Positions 7,489 through 16,005 of a stretch of 35,838 nucleotides of DNA are shown here, piece by piece. Below the pieces are notes generated by a model that had not been told where the DNA came from, did no database searches, and worked only from the letters and a program-made list of their open reading frames with translations. Both the position numbers and the translations under genes were made by a program. The first letter of the stretch is position 1, and each line of letters begins with the position of its first letter. Origin of the DNA: Planctomycetota bacterium (lineage in GTDB: Bacteria; Planctomycetota; Planctomycetia; Planctomycetales; Planctomycetaceae); the NCBI GenBank assembly GCA_030836185.1, contig JAURQH010000092.1:1-35838 (forward strand). The letters are read 5' to 3'.

Positions 7489-8679
7489 ATGTTTTCGCTC
7501 TCAAAGATTCAGGACGCACTCAAACAATTCGAGATTGATGTTTGGTTATTGTACGACTTTCGTGGCAGTAATGTTTTTGCTCGTCGCGTTCTCGACCTTC
7601 CCGACGACCAAATGGGTTCGCGACGCTGTTGCTATGCGATCCCCGCTGAAGGTGAGCCGATCAAATTGGTTCATCGCATTGAGTCCTCGGCTCTCGATCA
7701 CTTACCCGGTCGGAAATTGGTCTATCTTAAATGGCAAGAGTTGGAAGCGGGTTTCGCAGAGTTAGTACAAGGTCATCAGACAGTGGCGATGGAGTATTCT
7801 CCCCGCAATGCCAACCCCTACATTTCCAAAGTCGATGCGGGAACTGTTGAACTGATCAAAAGCCTCGGCGTCGAAGTGGTTGATTCCGGGAATCTGATCC
7901 AACTGTTCGAAGCCGTCTGGACGGAACAGCAATGGCAACAACATCTTGCCGCTGGCAAACTATGCGATGAAGCGTTCAATGTCGCTTGGACGTTCATCGC
8001 GGAAGAAGTTCGCAACAACGGATCCGTAGAAGAATCGGCGGTCTGCGATCAGATCATGAACCATTTCCACAGCCATAACATGACAACTTATCACCCCCCC
8101 ATCGTAGGGGTCGGACCGCATAGTGGCGATTGCCATTACGAAACAGGATCGGGCGATAACACGTTAATCAAAGAAGGAGATTTCGTCCTCATTGACCTCT
8201 GGGCAAAAATGGATGAGCCAAACAGCGTGTATGCCGACATGACACGCACCGGATTCGTCGGTGAATCAGCCCCCGAGAAATACACTGAGATTTTCAATAT
8301 TGTCGCTGCTGCGAGAGACGCTGCTATCGCTTATGCCAAAGCGGCTTTCGCCGAAGATCGACCGTTACAAGGATGGGAAATCGACGATGCCTGCCGAAAG
8401 GTCATTGAAGATGCCGGTTATGGACAATACTACGTCCATCGCACGGGACATAACATAGGGCAGGAAGTCCACGGCAACGGCGCCCATATGGACAACTTGG
8501 AAACTCGCGAAGAGCGTCTCGTCTTACCGATGACCTGCTTTTCCGTCGAACCGGGAATCTATCAGGAAGAATTCGGTGTTCGCAGCGAAGTCGATGTTTT
8601 TGTCGATGCAGACAAGAACGTCCATGTGACGTATGGCGAGTTACAGAGAGAAGTCGTTCCTATTCTCAAAGATTATTGA
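7489..8679 (+). CDS. M24-family metallopeptidase (Xaa-Pro aminopeptidase-like)
   Basis: A 396-residue pita-bread-fold aminopeptidase (M24; prolidase or aminopeptidase P type) that releases N-terminal residues next to proline, normally with two Mn, Co or Zn ions. An N-terminal creatinase-like domain (about 1-165) precedes the catalytic domain. The five metal ligands are visible as Asp236, Asp250, His321 (in HRTGHNIGQEVHG), Glu354 (SVEPGIY) and Glu367 (RSEVDV). The spacing of the two Asp (13 residues between) is slightly longer than usual. I prefer ATG 7489, preceded by AGGA at five bases, over ATG 7483. It is the last gene of the plus-strand block, 20 bases after paralog B, and is followed by the hairpin terminator. 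No signal peptide, so cytoplasmic; its tie to the upstream genes may be only positional. Confidence 0.92.
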   Translation: MFSLSKIQDALKQFEIDVWLLYDFRGSNVFARRVLDLPDDQMGSRRCCYAIPAEGEPIKLVHRIESSALDHLPGRKLVYLKWQELEAGFAELVQGHQTVAMEYSPRNANPYISKVDAGTVELIKSLGVEVVDSGNLIQLFEAVWTEQQWQQHLAAGKLCDEAFNVAWTFIAEEVRNNGSVEESAVCDQIMNHFHSHNMTTYHPPIVGVGPHSGDCHYETGSGDNTLIKEGDFVLIDLWAKMDEPNSVYADMTRTGFVGESAPEKYTEIFNIVAAARDAAIAYAKAAFAEDRPLQGWEIDDACRKVIEDAGYGQYYVHRTGHNIGQEVHGNGAHMDNLETREERLVLPMTCFSVEPGIYQEEFGVRSEVDVFVDADKNVHVTYGELQREVVPILKDY

Positions 8680-8692
8680 CCGACCATAAAAA

Positions 8693-8717
8693 AGGGGACA
8701 TCACACGGATGTCCCCT
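8693..8717 (+). terminator. rho-independent terminator, possibly bidirectional
   Basis: A perfect 9-base-pair stem AGGGGACAT / ATGTCCCCT (8693-8701 with 8709-8717) encloses a 7-base loop. A run of A precedes it (8688-8693) and GTGTTTT follows a few bases later. It sits between the M24 peptidase stop (8679) and the convergent ThuA gene stop (8749). The leading A-run would give a U-tract for transcripts arriving from the minus strand, so it could serve both. Confidence 0.8.
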
Positions 8718-8748
8718 GAAGTGTTTTGACGGACATCAACAATCATAA

Positions 8749-9594
8749 CTACTCACCAGCATCTGCTTTCGCTTTTTCTTCCTGCTGCTGGGAGACTTTC
8801 GGGTTCGGCTTGGCCGGGGCATCAATCAGACCGGCGGACCACAGAATCCCCTGCTTCGTGGATTCCAGGAAAGTGGGGTTCGTCCAGGTTCCCTCGTTAT
8901 GACCCAAGTTTGTGTAATAGACACGACCTTGATCCCACTCTTTGGCCCAGGCGACGGCCACATGATAGGGTTTGCTCGGTTTGCACTTCGCCATGTTCAA
9001 GCTCATCAAGACGTGGACTTTTTCCGGTTGCCAGTTTTTGTACTGGTAAATTTCATCTTTAATCTCGAATTCATTTCCGAAAGGTTTCATCGCTGGAAAC
9101 GAAGTATCATGGACACTAATCGTCACGGTTGTTCCCGACCCCCAAGGATGGCCATTGAACGAACCACCAACCATATCCCAATACGGCTTATAATCTTTGA
9201 AGGTATCTGTCGCTGAATGAAAGCCGACGAATCCATGCCCCTTCTGTTTCAACCAATCGTTGAAGAAGTAATCCAAATCTTCTTCTTTGATGGGAAGTTT
9301 ACCTGTGGTGTAGAAAAACACGAGATCATAGTTTTGCAAATTCTCTTTGGTGAAATCGGCAGCACAGTCCTGAGAACAGTGAACGGTCAGATTGCCCATC
9401 TGTTGACCGAGCTGGACCATGGCGACTTCTGCAGGAGCCAGTTCCTGGTCACGCCGATTCACACTACCGTGCCGAAATCCTGCTGATTGCGTAATCATCA
9501 GTGCTTTTAATTTTTTTTGAGCGTGAGCAGGCTGGATCGTAAAAGCCAGCAAAGCGACTGGAATCAAAGCCAGTACAAGATAGCGTCGAATCAC
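8749..9594 (-). CDS. secreted ThuA-like domain protein
   Basis: A 281-residue exported protein of the ThuA family (class I glutamine-amidotransferase-like fold named for trehalose utilisation), very common in planctomycetes and often tied to sugar or glycan turnover. Landmarks: opening strand 'KALMITQSAGFRHGS', central 'YDLVFFYTTGKLP', 'GHGFVGFHSATDT' and the closing 'GRVYYTNLGHNEGTW'. I set the start at a GTG (first base 9594): AAGGAG lies seven bases upstream and the product then starts with a textbook signal peptide (Ile-Arg-Arg, hydrophobic core, Ala-His-Ala-Gln). The frame stays open upstream to 9702, but that would add a 36-residue Ser/Arg-rich leader without a ribosome site. The reaction is unproven for this family. 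It has a short Lys/Glu/Ala tail. Confidence 0.88.
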   Translation of the reverse strand: MIRRYLVLALIPVALLAFTIQPAHAQKKLKALMITQSAGFRHGSVNRRDQELAPAEVAMVQLGQQMGNLTVHCSQDCAADFTKENLQNYDLVFFYTTGKLPIKEEDLDYFFNDWLKQKGHGFVGFHSATDTFKDYKPYWDMVGGSFNGHPWGSGTTVTISVHDTSFPAMKPFGNEFEIKDEIYQYKNWQPEKVHVLMSLNMAKCKPSKPYHVAVAWAKEWDQGRVYYTNLGHNEGTWTNPTFLESTKQGILWSAGLIDAPAKPNPKVSQQQEEKAKADAGE

Positions 9595-9706
9595 AAATCT
9601 TCTCCTTGAAAAAGAATGTCGTGTATGGGGTTGGGAACTCGGTTCCCCCATCATAAAATCAGATGATTGAAAACGCGAGCAATCTCTGAAATTGTGAGAC
9701 ACTTCG

Positions 9707-10252
9707 ATGCCGACAATAAATCAAACGTCTGCGAAAACCGCGAAGAAAAACATCATTGGAAAAGGGCGATATCTGACTCTTGTCCAGGAAAATGGTTGGG
9801 AATACGCCCAGCGCAACCAAGTCAGCGGAATCGTGGCCATTATCGCCGTCACACGAGACAAAAAAGTAGTATTGACGGAACAGTACCGCCCTCCCGTCAA
9901 AAAACGTGTGATCGAACTCCCAGCGGGACTCGCAGGTGACACTCGGGAGTTTGATGGGGAAACCTTGGAAACAGCCGCTAGACGGGAATTGCTGGAAGAA
10001 ACCGGCTATGAAGCCCGAGGTATGAAGAGCCTATGTGGAGGGCCAATCTCGGCTGGGTTTGGAACAGAAGTTTTGACCTTTTTTAAGGCCACCGGCCTGA
10101 AAATAGTGACTGAAGGGGGAGGAGATGATTCCGAGGATATTACCGTTCATGAAGTACCGTTGCGAACCGTGAAAAGCTGGTTGCTCAAACAGGAATCAGA
10201 GACCGTTTGCATTGATCCTAAAATTTTTACCGGTCTCTACTTTGTCAAATAA
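9707..10252 (+). CDS. Nudix hydrolase (ADP-ribose pyrophosphatase-like)
   Basis: A 181-residue cytoplasmic Nudix hydrolase, cleaving nucleoside-diphosphate-X compounds; the 'VVLTEQYRPPVKKRVIELPAG' lead-in is the pattern of the ADP-ribose/NDP-sugar pyrophosphatase subgroup (NudF-like). The Nudix box is present: E-x7-RELLEETGY fits the catalytic REUxEExGU core, but the expected leading Gly is two residues farther upstream than in the strict consensus, so there is a small insertion (GDTREFDGE). Starts at ATG 9707 without an obvious Shine-Dalgarno sequence. Divergent from the ThuA gene and 39 bases ahead of a glycosyltransferase, which is compatible with NDP-sugar metabolism, though that link is inference. 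Confidence 0.9.
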   Translation: MPTINQTSAKTAKKNIIGKGRYLTLVQENGWEYAQRNQVSGIVAIIAVTRDKKVVLTEQYRPPVKKRVIELPAGLAGDTREFDGETLETAARRELLEETGYEARGMKSLCGGPISAGFGTEVLTFFKATGLKIVTEGGGDDSEDITVHEVPLRTVKSWLLKQESETVCIDPKIFTGLYFVK

Positions 10253-10291
10253 AGACGACCCATTCTCTGAACAATTCGAAGGACGTGCTAA

Positions 10292-11566
10292 ATGAAGATC
10301 GCCATTGTCACCGCAGGAGGAGCCGGCATGTTCTGTGGCTCCTGTATGCACGACAATACTTGGGCGAAAGGTCTGCACGCAGCCGGTCACGATGTCACTC
10401 TTCTTCCCACGTACACTCCCATTCGAGTTGACGAAGAAGATCTCAGCGCAAAGCGAGTATTTCTCGGCGGAATCAACATCTATATGGAGTCAAAGTCCCG
10501 ACTTTGGCATCGCCTCCCGAGACCATTGACACGCTGGCTCGATCATCCACGCATTCTCAATTTGGCGTCTAAAATGAGCATCAGCAATGATGCCAAAGAA
10601 CTCGGCGAACTCACACTCGCATCTCTTCAAGGTACAGACGGACCACAAGATCGGGAAGTTGAAGAGCTGATCAATTACCTTTGTGAGGAGCTCAAGCCCG
10701 AAGTTGTCTGCTTCAGCAATATCTTGCAAACAGGCGTCGTGAAATCATTACGCAAACGGTTCACCGGCAAGATCTATTGCGTCTTGCAAGGTGACGATAT
10801 TTTCCTGAAAGATCTTCCTGAGCCGTACCAATCTCAAGCGGTCTCCATGATTTCAGACATGGGCGAGCATTTCGATGGCTACATCACTCATAGCGATTAC
10901 TATCGTGATTTCATGTCTCAATTTTTGAGTTTGCCAGTCGAGAATTTTTACAGACTCCCACTTGGAATTGATTTATCAGGACATGATGGAAAACCTGGGG
11001 CTAAGGAGAACAGCCCATTGACCATCGGATACTTTGCACGAATTTGTCCCGAAAAAGGGTTTCACCACAGCTTGGAAGCTTTTCGAATCTTCCATGCTGA
11101 ACACTCCGACTCTCGTCTTCTGATTGGTGGCTATCTTGGTTCCAAAGACCAGGCATTCTATGAACAGCAACTTGAAAGCGTTCGTGACCTCGGGAACGCG
11201 ATACAATACATCGGCAGCCCCACGTCACAAACAGAAAAGGTGGACGTTTACAAACAGTTTGATCTCTTTTCGGTCCCGACGACGTATCACGAACCGAAAG
11301 GCTTGCCCGTTTTGGAGGCGTGGGCGAACGGTATTCCCGTGATTCAACCCAACCACGGCGCATTCCCGGAGATGATCCAACGGACAAATGGGGGAGTGCT
11401 AGTGTCTCCAGAGAACTCGGAAGAGTTGGCCAATGCCTGGTTAAAATTAGCAAAGGACCATGGTCAGCGTGAAGAATACTCTCACGCCGGGCATCGTGGT
11501 GTTCGGGAACATTTCAGCGTCGAGACGATGGTGAGCGAAACAGTCCGTATATTCAATGAAAGCTGA
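10292..11566 (+). CDS. glycosyltransferase family 4 (GT-B fold)
   Basis: A 424-residue retaining glycosyltransferase of the GT4 type. The N-terminal Rossmann domain opens with 'MKIAIVTAGGAGMFCGSCMHDNTWAKGL', where the Gly-rich loop receives the donor-acceptor pair. The C-terminal domain shows 'TIGYFARICPEKGFH' and the E-x7-E motif (EPKGLPVLE) that positions the nucleotide-sugar donor, then 'NGIPVIQPNHGAFPEMI'. No membrane helix, so cytoplasmic or membrane-associated. Acceptor and sugar are unknown; there are no other cell-wall or LPS genes nearby to give a clue. It ends at 11566 directly against the stop of the convergent M28 gene at 11567, leaving no room for an intergenic terminator. Confidence 0.93.
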   Translation: MKIAIVTAGGAGMFCGSCMHDNTWAKGLHAAGHDVTLLPTYTPIRVDEEDLSAKRVFLGGINIYMESKSRLWHRLPRPLTRWLDHPRILNLASKMSISNDAKELGELTLASLQGTDGPQDREVEELINYLCEELKPEVVCFSNILQTGVVKSLRKRFTGKIYCVLQGDDIFLKDLPEPYQSQAVSMISDMGEHFDGYITHSDYYRDFMSQFLSLPVENFYRLPLGIDLSGHDGKPGAKENSPLTIGYFARICPEKGFHHSLEAFRIFHAEHSDSRLLIGGYLGSKDQAFYEQQLESVRDLGNAIQYIGSPTSQTEKVDVYKQFDLFSVPTTYHEPKGLPVLEAWANGIPVIQPNHGAFPEMIQRTNGGVLVSPENSEELANAWLKLAKDHGQREEYSHAGHRGVREHFSVETMVSETVRIFNES

Positions 11567-12517
11567 TTACTCGTTCAATCCCGGCAGTACCTGTATCCAG
11601 TACAACAACACCTCGGCCACGCTCTCCAGACTTTTTGCCGAGCAATTTCTTGGAGAATCCGCCGTCGTGTGCCAATAGCGGTAATCGAAGTCAATCAGAT
11701 CGGTTGTCGGAATTTTGGCAATTTCATTGAGGGGGATATGATCGTCGAGCACCTCATGTCGTGCTCGGGGGACGAATGCCCGGTTCTTTTTGTCAGCAGC
11801 CGCCTGCCATACGCTTTGCGTCACTTGGGGAGCGTATTTGAGGCTGTTTCGTTCGTAATAGAGACGAAGCGGTTTACCGGCAATCATATCGACCAATACG
11901 CCGTATTTGTATTTGTGAGCAGGAGGATTGTCTCGATATTCCGTGGCAAAATGTTCCGATCCCAGGAAATATTTATCTCCTCTTCTGAAGACAAGCTCTT
12001 CCCCATCAAATAGCAACATATCAATGCCGTAGGGCACATCTAACGCCTTGATGTGATGGGCCATTTCCATGAATAAGGCGACTCCGCTCGCTCCATCGTT
12101 GGCTCCGATAAAACGGCCACGAGGATTTCTAGGGTCTTGGTCGGGGAACGGGCGTGTGTCGTAGTGACAACAAAGCAAAATTCTCTCTTTCTGTTCAGGA
12201 TGCCAACTGATGACCAGATTTTTCATCCGCACCGGTTCACCACTCAATGGATGCGGGGCATCAAAATTCTGTTCGGCAACCTGCGCACCCAATTTTTTGA
12301 AATGATGCACAATGAGTTGCTGCTGTTTGATCATCCCCGCAGAACCACTGATGCGTGGCCCGATCTTACAAATATCATTCAGGTATCCAAAACCTCGCGC
12401 ACCACTCACCTCTGGTGTGACGACTTTAGCCTCCTCGGCTTGAAGAACACACACAGGAAGAACCACACACATGACGAGACATGGAAAGTTAGCGATTTTC
12501 ATCACAGCGTCTTTCAT
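11567..12517 (-). CDS. secreted M28-family zinc peptidase / glutaminyl-cyclase-like
   Basis: A 316-residue exported protein of the M28 fold, which includes aminopeptidases and the structurally related animal-type glutaminyl cyclases. After a signal peptide (to about residue 27) the domain shows the metal-site landmarks CCHYDTRPF (His), GANDGASG (bridging Asp), FDGEE (catalytic Glu and ligand), SEHF and the late WHTTADSP (His). The short single-domain length and the 'HYDTRPFPDQDP' and 'FDYRYWHTTADSP' wording are closer to glutaminyl-peptide cyclotransferases than to large aminopeptidases, but I cannot settle which. Start is ATG 12517, with ATG 12502 equally good for secretion. It begins 13 bases after the PEP carboxykinase stop, so it probably shares that transcript. 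Confidence 0.87.
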   Translation of the reverse strand: MKDAVMKIANFPCLVMCVVLPVCVLQAEEAKVVTPEVSGARGFGYLNDICKIGPRISGSAGMIKQQQLIVHHFKKLGAQVAEQNFDAPHPLSGEPVRMKNLVISWHPEQKERILLCCHYDTRPFPDQDPRNPRGRFIGANDGASGVALFMEMAHHIKALDVPYGIDMLLFDGEELVFRRGDKYFLGSEHFATEYRDNPPAHKYKYGVLVDMIAGKPLRLYYERNSLKYAPQVTQSVWQAAADKKNRAFVPRARHEVLDDHIPLNEIAKIPTTDLIDFDYRYWHTTADSPRNCSAKSLESVAEVLLYWIQVLPGLNE

Positions 12518-12530
12518 AAATATCTTACGC

Positions 12531-14282
12531 TTAGAGACGCGATTTTAGGGCATCGAGCTCTGCTCGAATCCCTTCGGGAAGTTTCTCGCCAAACATCTGG
12601 AAATAATCAGTCTGTGCTTCCACTTCTTCCTGCCATTCCTCGGCGTCCACAGAAAACAAAACTTTCACGTCGTTCGGGTCGAGGCCCAATTCATCAATCT
12701 GCATTGTTGCAGGATCGGGTAGATATCCGATAGGAGTCTCGTTCACTTGCCCCTTCCCATCACACCGTTCGACAATCCACTTCAGCACGTGCATATTGTC
12801 GCCAAAGCCTGGCCAGACAAATTTGCCTTCACTGTCCTTACGGAACCAGTTGACGTGAAAGACGCGAGGCATATTATCGCCCCCACGTTCGCCCATATCG
12901 AGCCAATGCTGCCAGTAATCGGCCATGTGATAGCCGCAGAAGGGAAGCATGGCCATCGGATCGTGTCGTAATTCACCCACCTTACCGGCAGCGGCGGCCG
13001 TTTTCTCACTGGTCATCGTGGCCCCTAAATAGGTTCCATGTTGCCAGTTGTAGGATTCATAAACGAGGGGAGTCGTTGTCGAGCGACGACCACCGAAGAT
13101 GATCGCATCGATGGGTACTCCGGCAGGATTTTCAAAATCGTCGGAGATACTCGGACACTGGCCAGCCGGTGCTGTAAATCGACTGTTGGGATGTGCGGCT
13201 TTATCCCCTGACTCGGGAGTCCAGGGATTCCCTTTCCAATCGATGGCAGAATCAGGAGGCGCTTCAGTCAGTCCTTCCCACCACACGGTGTTATCGGGAC
13301 ACAATGCTACGTTTGTGAACAGGGTGTTCGCGCGACAGGAAAGTAACGCGTTCGGATTGGTCTCCATGCTGGTTCCGGGGGCGACACCAAAGAATCCATA
13401 TTCAGGATTGATGGCATAGAGTCGACCATCCGGCCCAAATTTCAACCAGGCAATGTCATCACCGACGGTTTCGACTTTCCATCCCGCATCAAGAAACTCT
13501 TGAGGAGGAACCAGCATTGCGAGATTGGTTTTTCCACATGCGGAAGGAAACGCGGCACAAATATGACTTTTCTTCCCTTCGGGAGATGTGATCCCGAGGA
13601 TCAACATATGCTCGGCCATCCACCCTTCTCGCTTCCCCAAGACACTGGCGAGGCGAAGTGCAAAACACTTCTTCCCCAAAAGCGCATTCCCACCGTAATT
13701 GGACGAGAAACTCATGATGAGATTTTCATCGGGAAAATGAGAAATGTATCGTTGATCGGGGTCGAGTTGACCGGTTGAGTGAAGTCCTTTAACAAACTCT
13801 CCATCCTCACCAAGTTCATCGAGCGCGATTTGTCCCATGCGAGTCATGATACGCATGTTGGCGACAACATAGGGACTATCGGTAATCTCGATTCCCACTT
13901 TGGACATTGCCGATCCAGCAGGCCCCATCAAATAGGGAATGACGTACATCACACGTCCCTGCATGCACTCTTCAAACAGCGGATCGATCACCGCATGCAT
14001 TTCTGTCGGTTCCATCCAGTTATTTGTTGGACCGGCATCTTCTTTTTGGGCAAAACAGATAAAGGTCCGCCCCTCGACGCGAGCAACATCGTTGATGTCG
14101 CTACGTGCCAGATAACTATCAGGATGTTTGTGGTCATCCAACTTTGTGAGAGTGCCGTCGGAGACCATCAACTCATAGAGAGTATTGATTTCACTTTCAG
14201 AGCCATCACACCAATGAATACTGTCGGGAGTCGTGATCTGGGTAACTTCCTGTACCCAGTCCTCAAGTGCCTGATGCGCCAT
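12531..14282 (-). CDS. pckG: phosphoenolpyruvate carboxykinase (GTP)
   Basis: A 583-residue GTP-dependent PEP carboxykinase, converting oxaloacetate plus GTP to PEP, GDP and CO2 at the gateway to gluconeogenesis. Visible signatures: substrate-binding '[18 protein letters not shown]', the P-loop [12 protein letters not shown] with the hyper-reactive Cys249 typical of the GTP class, the metal/kinase-2 segment '[11 protein letters not shown]', the '[14 protein letters not shown]' loop and '[15 protein letters not shown]' near the guanine site. Length is slightly short of the usual 590-620 residues but nothing seems missing. The start has AAGGAACGG just upstream. The four-CBS gene lies upstream on the same strand (147 bases away); the M28 gene follows after 13 bases. 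Confidence 0.97.
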   Translation of the reverse strand: MAHQALEDWVQEVTQITTPDSIHWCDGSESEINTLYELMVSDGTLTKLDDHKHPDSYLARSDINDVARVEGRTFICFAQKEDAGPTNNWMEPTEMHAVIDPLFEECMQGRVMYVIPYLMGPAGSAMSKVGIEITDSPYVVANMRIMTRMGQIALDELGEDGEFVKGLHSTGQLDPDQRYISHFPDENLIMSFSSNYGGNALLGKKCFALRLASVLGKREGWMAEHMLILGITSPEGKKSHICAAFPSACGKTNLAMLVPPQEFLDAGWKVETVGDDIAWLKFGPDGRLYAINPEYGFFGVAPGTSMETNPNALLSCRANTLFTNVALCPDNTVWWEGLTEAPPDSAIDWKGNPWTPESGDKAAHPNSRFTAPAGQCPSISDDFENPAGVPIDAIIFGGRRSTTTPLVYESYNWQHGTYLGATMTSEKTAAAAGKVGELRHDPMAMLPFCGYHMADYWQHWLDMGERGGDNMPRVFHVNWFRKDSEGKFVWPGFGDNMHVLKWIVERCDGKGQVNETPIGYLPDPATMQIDELGLDPNDVKVLFSVDAEEWQEEVEAQTDYFQMFGEKLPEGIRAELDALKSRL

Positions 14283-14429
14283 TCCGTTCCTTCAATCCTT
14301 GCATTGCAGTTAGTAGCCTATCCATCTGGTAATACAGAGGATATGCCTCTTTCTGGCATGTCGCAAGGTGTGTTACAGAACTACTGGCGGATTCCCTCGG
14401 GAAACAGGCGTCAAGCGACCAATGAGAGG

Positions 14430-15413
14430 TTAATGATTTCGTGTCGCAATCGGAGATTCCCGCCGTTCCATCAATGAGCTCAGGTACAACAGATTCGAAT
14501 CTGTTGGCGAAGCAACAGCCATCTGATGATGGGCGGCCGTCAAAAGATCTCGACGACTCACTTGACCCGTCAGGTGTTCTCCGTTGAGGACGGGCAACCG
14601 CCGATAGGGACTGGAACGGAAAATCTGGGCAAGAGACAGCAGGTCGACCTCTTGACTCACCGTTTTTGCAGCAGTATCCATAAACTCGTAAACTCGTGGA
14701 GGCCGTTTATTTAATGAGGCTTCCGTCAGATTCACCGTCTCGACATCATGCAGCGGACGGTCAAAGACCGTGTTTTCATTCCAAACTTCTTCAGAAAGTC
14801 GGATTTGAGTGTTCATGACATCGCGACGGCTAATTTGACCAACCAATTTCTCATCCCGTAGCACAATCAAACGGCGATAGGGAGTCTCCAGAAATATGCG
14901 GGCAATCGTCAATAAATCGGTATGTTCATGAATCAGACGCCCTCGATCTGCATCCATGAATGAACCAACGCGCGTGGTCGGTAATTGCGAATAGGACGAT
15001 TCAATGACAACATCCATACTTCCCTTTTCAGAGAATACACCAACATAGTCACCATCAGCATCAAGAACTGGTGACCCCGAAATACGATTTTTCAAGAGAA
15101 AGCCAATTGCATCGAACACATCTATGTCGGGCGTCAAAGTGACCAACTTGGTCTGCATGATGTCCATCGCTCGCACTCGACGAATTCGCTCATATTTCCC
15201 GCGCTCAGTTGCCAAACGAGCCGCCTTGGAAAGAAGATTCATACAACACTTCTCAGAGAACACACCTTGATAGACACCATGCTGATCGATTACTGGTGCA
15301 CCAGAGATTCGACATTTAAGTAACTGTCGAATTCCCTGCAAGACATTTTGTTCCGGCTGCATCGTGTGCAGTTTTTTCACCATGATATCATGAGCTAAGC
15401 GCGGCTTTGACAT
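14430..15413 (-). CDS. protein with four CBS domains
   Basis: A 327-residue cytoplasmic protein composed of four CBS motifs in two Bateman modules: about residues 5-65, 80-145, 150-215 and 235-305. The repeats are recognisable by 'D/E-IM-x-K-L-x-T/TM-x-P', 'I-x-x-LLK-x-RISG-PV-D' (copies 1 and 2) and 'I-x-TPYRRLIVL ... GQISRRDV', 'SSPYRRLPVL ... GQVSRRDLL' (copies 3 and 4). Within each pair the copies are similar, suggesting stepwise duplication. Such stand-alone CBS proteins sense adenine nucleotides (AMP, ATP, SAM) and regulate a partner. Being upstream of PEP carboxykinase on the same strand, energy sensing for that step is conceivable but unproven. AGGAG seven bases before ATG 15413 fixes the start. 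A perfect 20-base palindrome lies inside the 3' end. Confidence 0.9.
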   Translation of the reverse strand: MSKPRLAHDIMVKKLHTMQPEQNVLQGIRQLLKCRISGAPVIDQHGVYQGVFSEKCCMNLLSKAARLATERGKYERIRRVRAMDIMQTKLVTLTPDIDVFDAIGFLLKNRISGSPVLDADGDYVGVFSEKGSMDVVIESSYSQLPTTRVGSFMDADRGRLIHEHTDLLTIARIFLETPYRRLIVLRDEKLVGQISRRDVMNTQIRLSEEVWNENTVFDRPLHDVETVNLTEASLNKRPPRVYEFMDTAAKTVSQEVDLLSLAQIFRSSPYRRLPVLNGEHLTGQVSRRDLLTAAHHQMAVASPTDSNLLYLSSLMERRESPIATRNH

Positions 15414-16005
15414 AGCGAATCTCCTATTCCATGAGCATGAAGGCTGGCATCTCCTGGGTCTCTGCTTGTCTGAATATCTCTACACTGATTTCAAAATGGA
15501 CGGGCTATGATTTGCGAACTCGATATGCTCGCACGAGAATTTGAGAAAAGACTATGCATTGGTTATTAAAAATCGAATGTCGATTGACATGTTTGAGTTT
15601 CTCAAGATTAAGAATTTACGGTTTAGATAGCAAGATTTTTTTTTACCAACAAAACCACCACAAAAATGCCCGACCTTGCGAACTGAATCCGCTCAACTCA
15701 TTTTCATCTTGTTAACACACATAGCCAATGGTAGTTGCGCTGATTGATCACACATCCGTCAGTAGGAAAGGTCGCAGAATCAAGCCAGACAAGATTTGAT
15801 CCCAACTGCTCTGAGGAGTACAATTAAGTCCTTATCAGTAGAGACCTTTTCACGACTGGGACAGTAAATTCCCTAAAAGTCTGGTTTCTCTGAAAATCAG
15901 CGAGTTTGATGCCCACCTCAGCAATAGTTCCCACCCGAGTGAGAAGCCCACAGTCGGGACAGCAGTCCTACCAGTAATCATGTGCAATCTGAAACGGATG
16001 TCTGA
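15414..16005. other. 592-base non-coding divergent region
   Basis: No credible gene. It separates the divergent CBS and alcohol dehydrogenase genes and should contain both promoters. The middle is AT-rich, with a TTGACA at 15584-15589 followed at 17 bases by ATTAAG (a weak -10), and a run of nine T from about 15635 downstream of it on the plus strand. I see no stable hairpin in front of that T-run, so I do not call a terminator or small RNA. The length is long for this otherwise compact window. Confidence 0.6.

Noticed and set aside
13779-14477. 232-residue open frame on plus, opposite pckG
   Set aside because: It mirrors the codon usage of the PEP carboxykinase gene and has no domain; the minus-strand gene has all enzyme motifs.
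14478-14510. tRNA-like T-arm (TTCGAATC)
   Set aside because: It is part of a perfect palindrome inside the CBS coding frame; no acceptor or anticodon arms flank it.
15584-15643. Promoter plus T-run as a small RNA gene
   Set aside because: Only about 30 bases separate the weak -10 from the T-run and no hairpin precedes it.
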